The notes under the pieces: model-generated
What the model was told of the DNA's origin: nothing
The model's input: the letters and a program-made list of their open reading frames with translations, nothing else
Database searches by the model: none
From: Tateyamaria omphalii
GTDB lineage: Bacteria; Pseudomonadota; Alphaproteobacteria; Rhodobacterales; Rhodobacteraceae
Assembly (NCBI RefSeq): GCF_019802125.1
Contig: NZ_JAHVHT010000002.1
Span: 496,001-560,000 of the forward strand
Reading direction: 5' to 3'
Length of the DNA stretch: 64,000 bases
Translations under genes and position numbers: made by a program
Shown: piece after piece, positions 8,095-15,727 of the stretch
How the letters are laid out: every line of letters begins with the position of its first letter
Numbering within the stretch: position 1 is the stretch's first letter

Positions 8095-8492
8095 GTGGAT
8101 TGATTCTAAAGTTGAGCCCAAAGGAACGCGTTCTCATCAATGGAGCCGTTATTGAGAATGGTGACCGTAGAAGTCGGCTCGCCATTGTGACGCCGAACGC
8201 AAACATACTTCGGCTCCGCGATGCCGTTCATCCAGAAGATGCAAAAACCCCCGTCCGGCGTGTGTGCTACGCGGTCCAGTTGGTTTTGTCCGGCGACACC
8301 GACAAGGATGAAGCGCGCCATCCATTGCTGCGAAGCATTGAAGAGTTAAGCCAGGTGTTCGTTGATGCGGACAGTCGCAAGCATTTGGACATTGCCTCAC
8401 GGGCTCTCATTGATGGCGACCACTACCGATGTCTCAAGTCGCTTCGTGCGTTGATGCCGCGGGAAGAACGGCTATTGGTGGCGAGCCACTAG
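8091..8492 (+). CDS. flbT: Flagellin mRNA regulator FlbT
   Basis: This 133-residue FlbT family protein starts in the family pattern SGLILKLSPKERVLINGAVI and contains RLRDAVHPEDAKTPVRRVCYAVQL. FlbT binds the 5' leader of flagellin mRNA and destabilises it until the hook is complete (known in Caulobacter). It starts in an ATGA overlap with flaF and is followed after two bases by the DUF1217-like gene. The fliC-flaF-flbT order is typical of alphaproteobacteria. Confidence 0.93.
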   Translation: MSGLILKLSPKERVLINGAVIENGDRRSRLAIVTPNANILRLRDAVHPEDAKTPVRRVCYAVQLVLSGDTDKDEARHPLLRSIEELSQVFVDADSRKHLDIASRALIDGDHYRCLKSLRALMPREERLLVASH

Positions 8493-8494
8493 AG

Positions 8495-9283
8495 ATGTAT
8501 CAGCCTGTCCTCATTTCTTCCGGGCTTGTCGGCTGGCAGTTCTTGCAGCGGACATATGATCAACAGCTGGAGACGTTTAGCCAATCCGCGCAAGTCAAAC
8601 GCGACACGGATCACTTTGCCGAAAAGATAGGCTCGATTACCACTGCAGAAGACTTGGTTTCTGACAGGCAAGTTCTTACGGTTGCGCTTGGTGCATTTGG
8701 TTTGTCTGAAGACATCAACAACAAGTTCTTTATAGAGAAGATGCTTGGCGAGGGCACAACCGCCAATGACGCGCTTGCCAACCGGTTTACTGACAGCAGA
8801 TACCGTGAGTTTTCGGAAGCTTTTGGTCTTGGTCCAGGTGAGGTTCGAGGCAGTCTTTCCTCTGGCTTTGCAGACGATATCATCAGCAGATTTCGGGCCA
8901 ACAGCTTTGAGATAGAAGCGGGAAACCAGGACGAAAGTATGCGCATTGCGCTTTATGCCGAGCGTACATTGCCGGACGTTGTCAACGCTGAAGGCAGTGA
9001 CGCATCCAAGTGGTTCAACATAATGGGTCAGCCACCCTTGCGAAGCCTGTTTGAGACTGCATTAGGCCTGCCCGATGCCTTCGGGCAGGTAGATATTGAT
9101 CAGCAATTATCGGTTTTTCAAGAACGCGCCGAACGCATTCTTGGTGTGTCGGATCCGGCAGAGTTTGCAACAGAAGGCGCTCTCGACAAACTGATCACGA
9201 CATATTTTGCGCGCGCGCAGATTGAGCAGATTGGGAGTGGGGCCTCCAGTGCCTCCATAGCATTGACACTGCTGAGCGTGTAG
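8495..9283 (+). CDS. DUF1217-like flagellar-cluster protein
   Basis: This 262-residue, probably soluble protein looks like the DUF1217 family often encoded in alphaproteobacterial flagellar clusters (SSGLVGWQFLQRTYDQQLETF, LGAFGLSEDINNKFFIEKML). It is mainly helical with no signal peptide or transmembrane segment. The frame is open from 8429, but ATG 8495 lies just after the flbT stop and begins MYQPVLI, a better start. Its biochemical role is unknown to me. Co-transcription with flbT and its export-substrate-like composition suggest an axial or hook-associated component. Confidence 0.65.
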   Translation: MYQPVLISSGLVGWQFLQRTYDQQLETFSQSAQVKRDTDHFAEKIGSITTAEDLVSDRQVLTVALGAFGLSEDINNKFFIEKMLGEGTTANDALANRFTDSRYREFSEAFGLGPGEVRGSLSSGFADDIISRFRANSFEIEAGNQDESMRIALYAERTLPDVVNAEGSDASKWFNIMGQPPLRSLFETALGLPDAFGQVDIDQQLSVFQERAERILGVSDPAEFATEGALDKLITTYFARAQIEQIGSGASSASIALTLLSV

Positions 9284-9324
9284 ACCGCCAGCAGCGTCTC
9301 CATCGCTGGGACATACGCCTGTGT

Positions 9325-10680
9325 TTACTTGCGCGTTTTGCGCCCACTCGCGGTTACTCCGCCACGTCTCAACGCGAGACCGAGTTGGTCGAAACTGTGG
9401 TGACATCCCTGTTCGTGCACTTGCGACATCGCCGTATCCAGGTGAGATGACGCTTGTATCGCCATGTCGATGTCCGGATCTGTACCCTGAGTATACAATC
9501 CTGCGTTGATCATCATTTGGTTTTGAGCAAAAACGCTCATCAGTTTGCGCACTTGGGCTATTGTCTCATTCTCGGTTGTTGTGGCAGCGTCGGGCAAGCT
9601 GCGCGACACCGAACGCAGGATATCCACTGCGGGAAAGCGACCGCGCTCAGCTATTTCCCGATCAAGTACCACATGACCGTCCAGAACGCCGCGTAATATG
9701 TCGGCGATCGGTTCTTCCATGTCCGAGCCCGCGACCAGAACGCTGAAAACTCCCGTGATGTCGCCCTGGTCCGGCCCCCCCGGTCCCGCCCGTTCACACA
9801 GCGACATGATCAGATGTGATGTAGATGCGGGAAAGCCGCGCAAAACTGGGGCCTCGCCTGCAGCACTGGCGACCTCGCGGTGCGCTTCGGCGAACCGAGT
9901 GATGGAGTCTGCCAAGAATAGCACCGACATTCCTTCATCTCGAAAGTGCTCGGCCACGGCCATTGCCGTCCAGGCGCATCGTCGGCGTATGAGGGGTGAT
10001 TGATCGGATGTCGCCGCGACTACTACTGACTTTGCCAGTCCATCCGGGCCCAAAACACTATCGACAAAGTGCCGTACTTCGCGCCCACGTTCACCGATCA
10101 TCGCCACAACAACGACATCTGCGGACATGCGTTTTGCCAGCTGTCCCATGAGGTTGGACTTCCCAACACCAGAACCCGCAAACAGACCGACTCTTTGGCC
10201 CCGGACAATGGGGAGCATCGTATCGAAGACGAGATGCCCGGTGTCCATGCGCTTGCCCAATGGCCGTCTTGATGCTGCGGCGGGTGGGCTGTTCTTGAGT
10301 GGCCGGGGAATTGGACCGCATCCGAGTGGCCGACCATCAAGCGGTTCTCCGTTGGGGTCCACAATGCGACCAAGCCATGTCTCGTTTGGCGCAATCTTGT
10401 TTTGCTGATCGACAACAACGCGATCATTCAGTGCGACCCCGTCAAATGGGCCATCTGGAATGACAGTTGCGTCAGATTGAGAGAGTTGGACAACCTCGGC
10501 AGACAGTGGATCACCCATCAGACGGTTGATCGAAACGCGGTCGCCGATCCGAGCAACATCGTTCAGACCGGAGACTGTCAAAACATTCCCACGTGTTCCG
10601 TTGATACGCCCAATTGGACGAACGGCCTGTATGGCAGAAAGCTGAGTTTGCAGCATTTGCAATCGTATGGCGTGTCGCAT
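9325..10680 (-). CDS. fliI: Flagellum-specific ATPase FliI
   Basis: This 451-residue hexameric ATPase of the flagellar type III export apparatus has a Walker A motif GSGVGKS at residues 169-175 and a Walker B motif VLFLAD at 253-258, followed by SITRFAEAHREV. The beta-barrel N-terminal domain occupies roughly residues 15-90. It couples ATP hydrolysis to delivery of FliH-bound substrates to FlhA/FlhB. ATG 10680 has a GGAGAA site upstream. It is divergent from flgB and converges on the DUF1217-like gene. Confidence 0.96.
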   Translation of the reverse strand: MRHAIRLQMLQTQLSAIQAVRPIGRINGTRGNVLTVSGLNDVARIGDRVSINRLMGDPLSAEVVQLSQSDATVIPDGPFDGVALNDRVVVDQQNKIAPNETWLGRIVDPNGEPLDGRPLGCGPIPRPLKNSPPAAASRRPLGKRMDTGHLVFDTMLPIVRGQRVGLFAGSGVGKSNLMGQLAKRMSADVVVVAMIGERGREVRHFVDSVLGPDGLAKSVVVAATSDQSPLIRRRCAWTAMAVAEHFRDEGMSVLFLADSITRFAEAHREVASAAGEAPVLRGFPASTSHLIMSLCERAGPGGPDQGDITGVFSVLVAGSDMEEPIADILRGVLDGHVVLDREIAERGRFPAVDILRSVSRSLPDAATTTENETIAQVRKLMSVFAQNQMMINAGLYTQGTDPDIDMAIQASSHLDTAMSQVHEQGCHHSFDQLGLALRRGGVTASGRKTRK

Positions 10681-10724
10681 CGGCTTCTCCTGTCATCTGC
10701 AAACAGTTTTTTAGGGAATCACAG

Positions 10725-10739
10725 TTAAGCGTTGATTGA
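10725..10739. promoter_or_regulatory. CtrA-like box (TTAA-N7-TTGA)
   Basis: TTAA, seven bases, TTGA lies in the 81-bp gap between divergent fliI and flgB, one mismatch from TTAA-N7-TTAA. It is 23 bp upstream of the flgB start and 45 bp from fliI, a position fit to control both. Binding is inferred. Confidence 0.4.
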
Positions 10740-10761
10740 AATTCACGAGGGAGAAGCCCTG

Positions 10762-11154
10762 ATGTTTCAGAAGCTGGCCATTTTCGAGACTGCGCATGCA
10801 ATGTCTGTGCATGCAGGTCAGAAACAAGCTGTCATAGCGCAGAACATAGCGAATGCTGATACGCCCGGATACGTATCCCGGGATATCCCCAGCTTTGCCG
10901 CAACCTATGCACCGGGATCGGCGGATGCGTTCGGGCAACGTGCGACACGGTCCGGGCACATGCACGGCAGCATGAGGGGCGACCTGACCGCAATTGCGCA
11001 GGAAGACAAGTCATTTGCTGCGCCTGATGGAAATAGCGTTTCGATCGAAACCGAGATGTTACGCGCTACGGATGCCAAGCGACAGCACGATAGATCACTG
11101 GCCATCTATAAAAGCTCCCTGACAATTCTTCGCGCCAGCTTGGGCCGCCAGTAG
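10762..11154 (+). CDS. flgB: Proximal rod protein FlgB
   Basis: This 130-residue rod protein has the FlgB/FlgC-type motif GQKQAVIAQNIANADTPGY at about residues 23-42, the ANNxANxxTPGY signature of axial proteins. FlgB is the first rod component above the MS ring. ATG 10762 has GGGAGA 7 bases upstream; an upstream in-frame TTG at 10732 lacks such a site. It leads the operon flgB-flgC-fliE-fliQ-flgF-flgG-flgA-flgH-fliL-like. Confidence 0.93.
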   Translation: MFQKLAIFETAHAMSVHAGQKQAVIAQNIANADTPGYVSRDIPSFAATYAPGSADAFGQRATRSGHMHGSMRGDLTAIAQEDKSFAAPDGNSVSIETEMLRATDAKRQHDRSLAIYKSSLTILRASLGRQ

Positions 11155-11164
11155 GGGTGCCGAC

Positions 11165-11557
11165 ATGAACGAATTTTCAAAATCATTGTCTGTCTCCGCC
11201 AGCGGTCTGAAAGCGCAGGCATCCCGTCTGCGACACTTGTCGGAGAACATTTCGAATGCCGATACGCCCGGTTATCGCCGCAAAACCATTCCCTTTCGTA
11301 CGGAATTTGATGGTGGCCATGGTGTTGCACGTGTCGACGTTGGCCGCATGTCGCTCGATGACCGCCCATTGGAGCGTGTTTACGATCCGTCGCATCCTAT
11401 GGCGGACGCGACCGGGCACTACGAAGGATCGAATGTCGACCTGTTGATTGAACTGGCGGACGCCCGCGAGGCGCAACGCAGCTATGAAGCAAATCTGAAG
11501 ATGTTCGAGCAGGCGAGGCAAATGTCTTCGAGCCTTATGCAACTACTGCGCCGCTGA
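11165..11557 (+). CDS. flgC: Proximal rod protein FlgC
   Basis: This 130-residue rod protein has an N-terminal axial motif, LRHLSENISNADTPGYRRKTIPF, and a C-terminal coiled-coil segment (REAQRSYEANLKMFEQARQM) that matches the conserved FlgC end. It forms the proximal rod with FlgB and FlgF inside the periplasm. It follows flgB after 10 bp and precedes fliE after 25 bp. Confidence 0.95.
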   Translation: MNEFSKSLSVSASGLKAQASRLRHLSENISNADTPGYRRKTIPFRTEFDGGHGVARVDVGRMSLDDRPLERVYDPSHPMADATGHYEGSNVDLLIELADAREAQRSYEANLKMFEQARQMSSSLMQLLRR

Positions 11558-11582
11558 TCGCGCGCACCAAAGGAGATCCAGA

Positions 11583-11867
11583 ATGGAAATCGGAACACTA
11601 TCAGCCGCCCAAAACTATGCGGCCTTGCGCCCGGCTACCCAACCAGGTGGTGGCGAAGGTGGCAGCGTTTTTGGCAAAGTCGCAATGGATTTTGCCCAGA
11701 CACTCGCCAACGGTGAGCAAGTTGCCAAGGACGCAATGGTCGGCAAAGCGGATCCGCATTCCCTGGTTCAGGCGCTGGCGCAGACAGAGCTTGCCGTCGA
11801 AACTGCTGTCACGGTTCGGAACAAAGTCGTCGAAGCGTATCAGGAAATCTTGCGGATGCCCGTGTGA
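11583..11867 (+). CDS. fliE: Flagellar hook-basal body protein FliE
   Basis: This 94-residue protein matches FliE in size and in its C-terminal signature (DPHSLVQALAQTELAVETAVTVRNKVVEAYQEILRMPV, described here by its ends). FliE links the MS ring to the rod and is among the first exported substrates. An AGGAG site lies just before ATG 11583. fliQ starts 1 base after its stop. Confidence 0.94.
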   Translation: MEIGTLSAAQNYAALRPATQPGGGEGGSVFGKVAMDFAQTLANGEQVAKDAMVGKADPHSLVQALAQTELAVETAVTVRNKVVEAYQEILRMPV

Positions 11868-11868
11868 T

Positions 11869-12138
11869 ATGCTGAACGAGGTCGTCTTTTTCGACACGAT
11901 GCGTCAGGGCTTGTGGATCGCGGTTCTCGTTTCGATGCCGATCCTGGTTGTTGCCTTGGTCACTGGGGTCTCCATTGGCCTGGTCCAGGCGCTGACTTCG
12001 ATCCAGGAGATGACGCTGACCTTCGTTCCAAAACTTGCGGCAATCGTGCTCGTGTTTTGGCTGACGATGGGCTTCATGACGCACACGCTGGTGTCGTTTT
12101 TCCAAAGCCGGATCATTCCACTGATAATCGGAGGATAG
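11869..12138 (+). CDS. fliQ: Flagellar export gate protein FliQ
   Basis: This 89-residue membrane protein has two hydrophobic helices at about 15-40 and 52-76 and the family sequence GLVQALTSIQEMTLTFVPK between them. FliQ is a core subunit of the FliPQR export gate. The frame is open much further upstream through fliE, but ATG 11869 right after the fliE stop gives the standard FliQ length. Its position between fliE and flgF is a known alphaproteobacterial order. Confidence 0.94.
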   Translation: MLNEVVFFDTMRQGLWIAVLVSMPILVVALVTGVSIGLVQALTSIQEMTLTFVPKLAAIVLVFWLTMGFMTHTLVSFFQSRIIPLIIGG

Positions 12139-12139
12139 G

Positions 12140-12859
12140 ATGGACAGTACCGGATACATCGCGCTGACCCGTCAATCAGGTTTGATGCGTGAAATGCAGA
12201 TTGTGGCCAACAACATAGCCAACAGCGCAACGACGGGATACCGGCAGGAAGGCCTGATATTCTCCGAATACGTGCAGGCGATGGAAGGGGGGGCATCCCT
12301 CTCTATGGGTCACGGAAACGTGCGTCAAACTTCCTTTGTGCAGGGTGCGTTGACCCAAACGGGTGGAACATTCGACTTCGCCATCGAAGGCGACGGGTTC
12401 TTCTTGATCCAGACACCGGATGGAGAGCGTGTGACACGCGCGGGCAGCTTTTCACCGAACGCGCAGGGCGATCTGGTCACACCGGACGGATATGCGGTTC
12501 TCGATGCGGGCGGTGCACCTGTCTTTATTCCTCCAGGGGCCAAATCACTTTCCGTATCGCCCGATGGGTCGATCAGTGCGGACGGCGCATTTGTTGGTCA
12601 GGTCGGCTTGGTTCAGCCGGTTGATCGTACAACCCTGATGCGTGAGAGCGGTGTTCTGTTCCGCTCTGATCAAGGGTTCGAGCCGTCGGAGACTGCGAAA
12701 GTTCTGCAGGGTTTCGTCGAAGAGTCGAATGTCGATCCCATTGGGCAGCTTGCCCGCATGATCGAAATCCAGCGCGCCTATGAGATGGGGCAAAACTTTT
12801 TGAATTCCGAAGATGAACGCGTTCGTCGTGCGATGGATGCGATGTTGAAATCCAATTGA
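12140..12859 (+). CDS. flgF: Rod protein FlgF
   Basis: This 239-residue axial protein contains an N-terminal motif, MQIVANNIANSATTGYRQEG, a central beta domain (FDFAIEGDGFFLIQTPDGERVTRAGSF region) and the C-terminal EESNVDPIGQLARMIEIQRAYE helix. It matches FlgF by length and by its position before flgG. It starts 1 base after fliQ and is separated from flgG by 10 bp. Confidence 0.93.
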   Translation: MDSTGYIALTRQSGLMREMQIVANNIANSATTGYRQEGLIFSEYVQAMEGGASLSMGHGNVRQTSFVQGALTQTGGTFDFAIEGDGFFLIQTPDGERVTRAGSFSPNAQGDLVTPDGYAVLDAGGAPVFIPPGAKSLSVSPDGSISADGAFVGQVGLVQPVDRTTLMRESGVLFRSDQGFEPSETAKVLQGFVEESNVDPIGQLARMIEIQRAYEMGQNFLNSEDERVRRAMDAMLKSN

Positions 12860-12869
12860 GGAGACGCAT

Positions 12870-13655
12870 ATGCGCGCACTGAAAATCGCGGCCACGGGTA
12901 TGTTGGCCCAGCAAATGCGGGTCGAAACAATCTCGAACAACCTCGCGAACATGAGCACAACAGGTTACAATGCGCGTCGCGCGGAGTTTGCTGATCTGCA
13001 CTACCAACAGATGACGCGGCCTGGTGCAATCAATGCATCTGACGGAACCGTTTTGCCCACGGGTGTTCAGCTTGGCTTGGGCGTGCGACCAGCCGCAGTG
13101 TCGTTACACTTGGCGCAAGGCTCATTGGCTGCGACCAACGGTGATCTTGATGTTGCGATCGACGGCAACGGCTACCTGGAGGTGACCTTGCCATCGGGCC
13201 AGACCGGGTACACCCGTGATGGCGCACTCAAGCGCACGGGCGAAGGACTGATTGTCACTTCTGACGGATACCCGGTCGCGCCTGAAATCGTCATACCCGA
13301 AGATGCTCGCAGTATTTCGATCAACGGGGATGGAGAGGTTTATGCCTATTTTGCAGATGCTGCGGCCGGGCAGTTGATTGGTCAGTTCAACTTGACTGGC
13401 TTTGCCAATCCAAAAGGGCTTGAGGCGCTGGGTAGCAATCTATTTGCCGAAACGGACGCTTCCGGTCCTCCCATTGTGACCACGCCCGGGCTCGATGGTT
13501 TGGGAACACTCAGGCAGGGCTACCTCGAAGAAAGCTCGGTTGATGCTGTCCGCGAAATCACTGACCTGATTGCAGCACAGCGTGGATATGAAATGAACTC
13601 CAAGGTGATTTCAGCAGCAGATCAGATGATGGGGGCGATGACGCAAATCAGATGA
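12870..13655 (+). CDS. flgG: Distal rod protein FlgG
   Basis: This 261-residue protein has the conserved FlgG start (MRALKIAATGMLAQQMRVETI) and C-terminal helix (LEESSVDAVREITDLIAAQRGYEMN). FlgG forms the distal rod crossing the peptidoglycan and the P and L rings. The AACGGG/NLANMSTTGYN axial motif is intact. The stop overlaps flgA by 4 bp. Confidence 0.96.
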   Translation: MRALKIAATGMLAQQMRVETISNNLANMSTTGYNARRAEFADLHYQQMTRPGAINASDGTVLPTGVQLGLGVRPAAVSLHLAQGSLAATNGDLDVAIDGNGYLEVTLPSGQTGYTRDGALKRTGEGLIVTSDGYPVAPEIVIPEDARSISINGDGEVYAYFADAAAGQLIGQFNLTGFANPKGLEALGSNLFAETDASGPPIVTTPGLDGLGTLRQGYLEESSVDAVREITDLIAAQRGYEMNSKVISAADQMMGAMTQIR

Positions 13656-14068
13656 TGCGTTGGATTGGCATATTCTGTCTGACCGCCGGTATGGCGAGTG
13701 CTGACATGGTGACCCCGACACGAACGTTGCGTCCCGGTACTGTCATCACAACGGCCGACCTGGTGGTGCGCGATGCGGCGCAGCCCGGCACATTTGATCG
13801 AATTCCGGATGTCGTCGGGCAGGAAGCTCGCGTTGCGCTTTACGCCGGTCGGCCCATCCCTTTTGAGGCGATTGGTCCGCCCGCAATCATCAATCGCAAC
13901 CAGATCGTGCCGCTGTTTTTCAATGTCGGCGGACTATCGATTACGACTGAAGGGCGTGCACTGGAACGGGGCGGTATCGGTGATCGCGTGCGGATCATGA
14001 ACCTCAGTTCACGAGCGACGCTGTTCGGTTTTGTTCAAGAAGACGGTTCTATCAAGGTGACACGATGA
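13652..14068 (+). CDS. flgA: P-ring assembly chaperone FlgA
   Basis: This 138-residue protein carries a signal peptide (about residues 1-18) and the SAF-like beta-clip domain typical of the FlgA C-terminal half (LRPGTVITTADLVVRD, DVVGQEARVALYAGRPI). FlgA helps polymerise FlgI into the P ring in the periplasm. It is shorter than enterobacterial FlgA, as in other alphaproteobacteria. Two adjacent in-frame ATGs at 13652 and 13655 are both possible; it overlaps flgG and flgH by 4 bp each. Confidence 0.9.
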   Translation: MMRWIGIFCLTAGMASADMVTPTRTLRPGTVITTADLVVRDAAQPGTFDRIPDVVGQEARVALYAGRPIPFEAIGPPAIINRNQIVPLFFNVGGLSITTEGRALERGGIGDRVRIMNLSSRATLFGFVQEDGSIKVTR

Positions 14069-14817
14069 CCAAGTCATGTTTCAAAATTCCAGCCCACGCT
14101 GTCACGGCTTTCGCGGCGCTCAGCCTTACGGTCGCCTGTGGTCGTGGCGATCACTTGGGCAAGGCTCCCAGCTTCTCCAACCCGCTCGAGACACAGGAGC
14201 ATTCAGCTATGGTGAGCGCCACTTTACCGTTGGCGATTGAGGACGTCGGCCCAACCGACCGCGCGTCTCTTTGGAGTGGTCAGCGATCATCCCTGTTGGG
14301 GGATCGCCGTGCCATGCAGCGGGGGGATATCATGACCGTCGTCATTGAAATTGACGAAAGTGCGGAAATCTCGAACGAAACGGATCGGTCACGCAGCGGA
14401 ACTGAAAGCTTGCAAGTACCCCAGCTGGGCGGATTGCCTCAGCGGTTGGATGAAAAGCTTCCGGTCGGTGCGTCGTCGTCTGACCTGGTGTCGATCACGT
14501 CCAGTTCAGGGTCGAGCGGCGACGGATCTGTCAAACGGGAAGAGAAGCTGACGCTGCGCGTAGCGGCAACTGTGGTGGACGTTCTTCCCAATGGCATACT
14601 CTCCATCTCCGGGTCGCAGGAATTGCGGGTCAATTTTGAAATGAGAGAGTTGCTTGTGTCAGGCTACGTGCGACCAGAAGATATCTCGCGTCAAAATGAA
14701 GTCACATATGACAAGATTGCCCAGGCGCGCGTGTCATACGGCGGACGTGGTCAGATCACGGATGTGCAGCAGCCGCGGATTGGCCAGCAGGTTCTTGACG
14801 CGATCTTGCCTTTCTAG
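14065..14817 (+). CDS. flgH: Flagellar L-ring lipoprotein FlgH
   Basis: This 250-residue outer-membrane lipoprotein has a signal peptide ending in a lipobox (LTVAC, Cys25). The conserved FlgH parts are present: SLWSGQRSSLLGDRRAMQRGDIMTVVIE, a S/T-rich middle, and the C-terminal ISRQNEVTYDKIAQARVSYGGRGQI block. It forms the L ring around the distal rod. It starts in an ATGA overlap with flgA and is followed after 11 bases by the FliL-like gene. Confidence 0.95.
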   Translation: MTKSCFKIPAHAVTAFAALSLTVACGRGDHLGKAPSFSNPLETQEHSAMVSATLPLAIEDVGPTDRASLWSGQRSSLLGDRRAMQRGDIMTVVIEIDESAEISNETDRSRSGTESLQVPQLGGLPQRLDEKLPVGASSSDLVSITSSSGSSGDGSVKREEKLTLRVAATVVDVLPNGILSISGSQELRVNFEMRELLVSGYVRPEDISRQNEVTYDKIAQARVSYGGRGQITDVQQPRIGQQVLDAILPF

Positions 14818-14828
14818 GAGCGAATGCC

Positions 14829-15311
14829 GTGAAAAAGTTGCTTCCCCTTATCCTTTTGCTGATTGGCGCGGGCGCGGGTGTCGGCGCGGGCATCTTCATG
14901 CGTCCTGAGCCAGATCCGACCGTCGCGGAAAGCTCAGAAGATACAGCTGAGGTGGAAAAGCAGGCTGAAGAGAACACGGATATTTCGGATCGCGAATATG
15001 TTAAGATGAACAACCAATTCGTGGTGCCTGTTGTCAAAGGCGATTCTGTTCAAGCGCTTGTAGTGATGTCGCTCAGTCTTGAGGTCCCCGCAGGTCAGAA
15101 AGATGCAATCTATTCGCGGGAGCCAAAACTACGGGACTCGTTCCTGCAGGTTCTGTTCGATCATGCGAATGTTGGTGGCTTTGATGGGGCGTTTACCAAC
15201 GCAAACAATCTTGCGGTGTTGCGGAGCGCTCTAAGAGAGGTTGCGCAGAAAGATATGGGCGATCAGATATCCGACGTCCTGATCCTGGAGATCGCGCGCC
15301 AAGACTATTGA
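14829..15311 (+). CDS. FliL-like basal-body protein (copy 1, flgH operon)
   Basis: This 160-residue protein has a single N-terminal transmembrane helix (about 4-23), an acidic linker and a C-terminal FliL-like domain with a VLRSALREVAQKDMGDQISDVLILEI pattern (given by its ends). FliL-type proteins surround the stators and aid torque generation. The start is GTG 14829 with AGGAG 8 bases upstream; the nearby ATG runs into a stop. A second FliL-like gene lies at 24177-24680, so the organism carries two. This copy closes the rod/ring operon and converges on the FliJ-like gene. Confidence 0.78.
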   Translation: MKKLLPLILLLIGAGAGVGAGIFMRPEPDPTVAESSEDTAEVEKQAEENTDISDREYVKMNNQFVVPVVKGDSVQALVVMSLSLEVPAGQKDAIYSREPKLRDSFLQVLFDHANVGGFDGAFTNANNLAVLRSALREVAQKDMGDQISDVLILEIARQDY

Positions 15312-15727
15312 TCGCGGTCTCCAAGCCGAGTTTGGGCCATGTCCATGATCTGGTCCAAGCGTTTTCTCTTCCTTTCCGCCTCAAACTTGAGTGCTTCTTG
15401 CGACACCAGACGCTGGGCAACCGATTTCTTGCCGTTGTCCTTCCGGAATCTGACCAAGAGAACTTCCTTTTGTGCCAGCACCTGTGCCAATTCAATGCTC
15501 ACACGCCGCTGATTGGCAGCCAACCACTTCAGCCAGATGATGTCGCCGCCAATCGCGCGCAGCTCGGCATCAACCGCGGGCTGGCAATGGGTTTCGTGAG
15601 CGAGACCCTGAAGCCGCTTGAGTTCGGAACGCAAAGCTGTCTCCCTATCTCGTACCTTCGCCAGAGCCTGCTCGCTTTTGTGGTACTTCAGATCGGACAG
15701 CTGCTTTAGTTTGGACAGGTCGCTCAC
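15305..15727 (-). CDS. FliJ-sized coiled-coil protein, candidate FliJ
   Basis: This 140-residue, very charged and predicted fully helical coiled coil (LKQLSDLKYHKSEQALAKVRDRE..., ...FEAERKRKRLDQIMDMAQ) has no membrane segment. It begins at the flhB stop (1-bp overlap) and closes the flhA-fliR-flhB run. FliJ is a coiled coil of about 140-150 residues that couples FliI to FlhA. No other fliJ candidate was seen in the window. Size, structure and context support FliJ, but primary sequence alone does not prove it. Confidence 0.5.
   Translation of the reverse strand: MSDLSKLKQLSDLKYHKSEQALAKVRDRETALRSELKRLQGLAHETHCQPAVDAELRAIGGDIIWLKWLAANQRRVSIELAQVLAQKEVLLVRFRKDNGKKSVAQRLVSQEALKFEAERKRKRLDQIMDMAQTRLGDRDQ

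Noticed and set aside
9321-9509. Plus-strand open frame opposite the fliI end
   Set aside because: Shadow of fliI; no homology seen in its translation.
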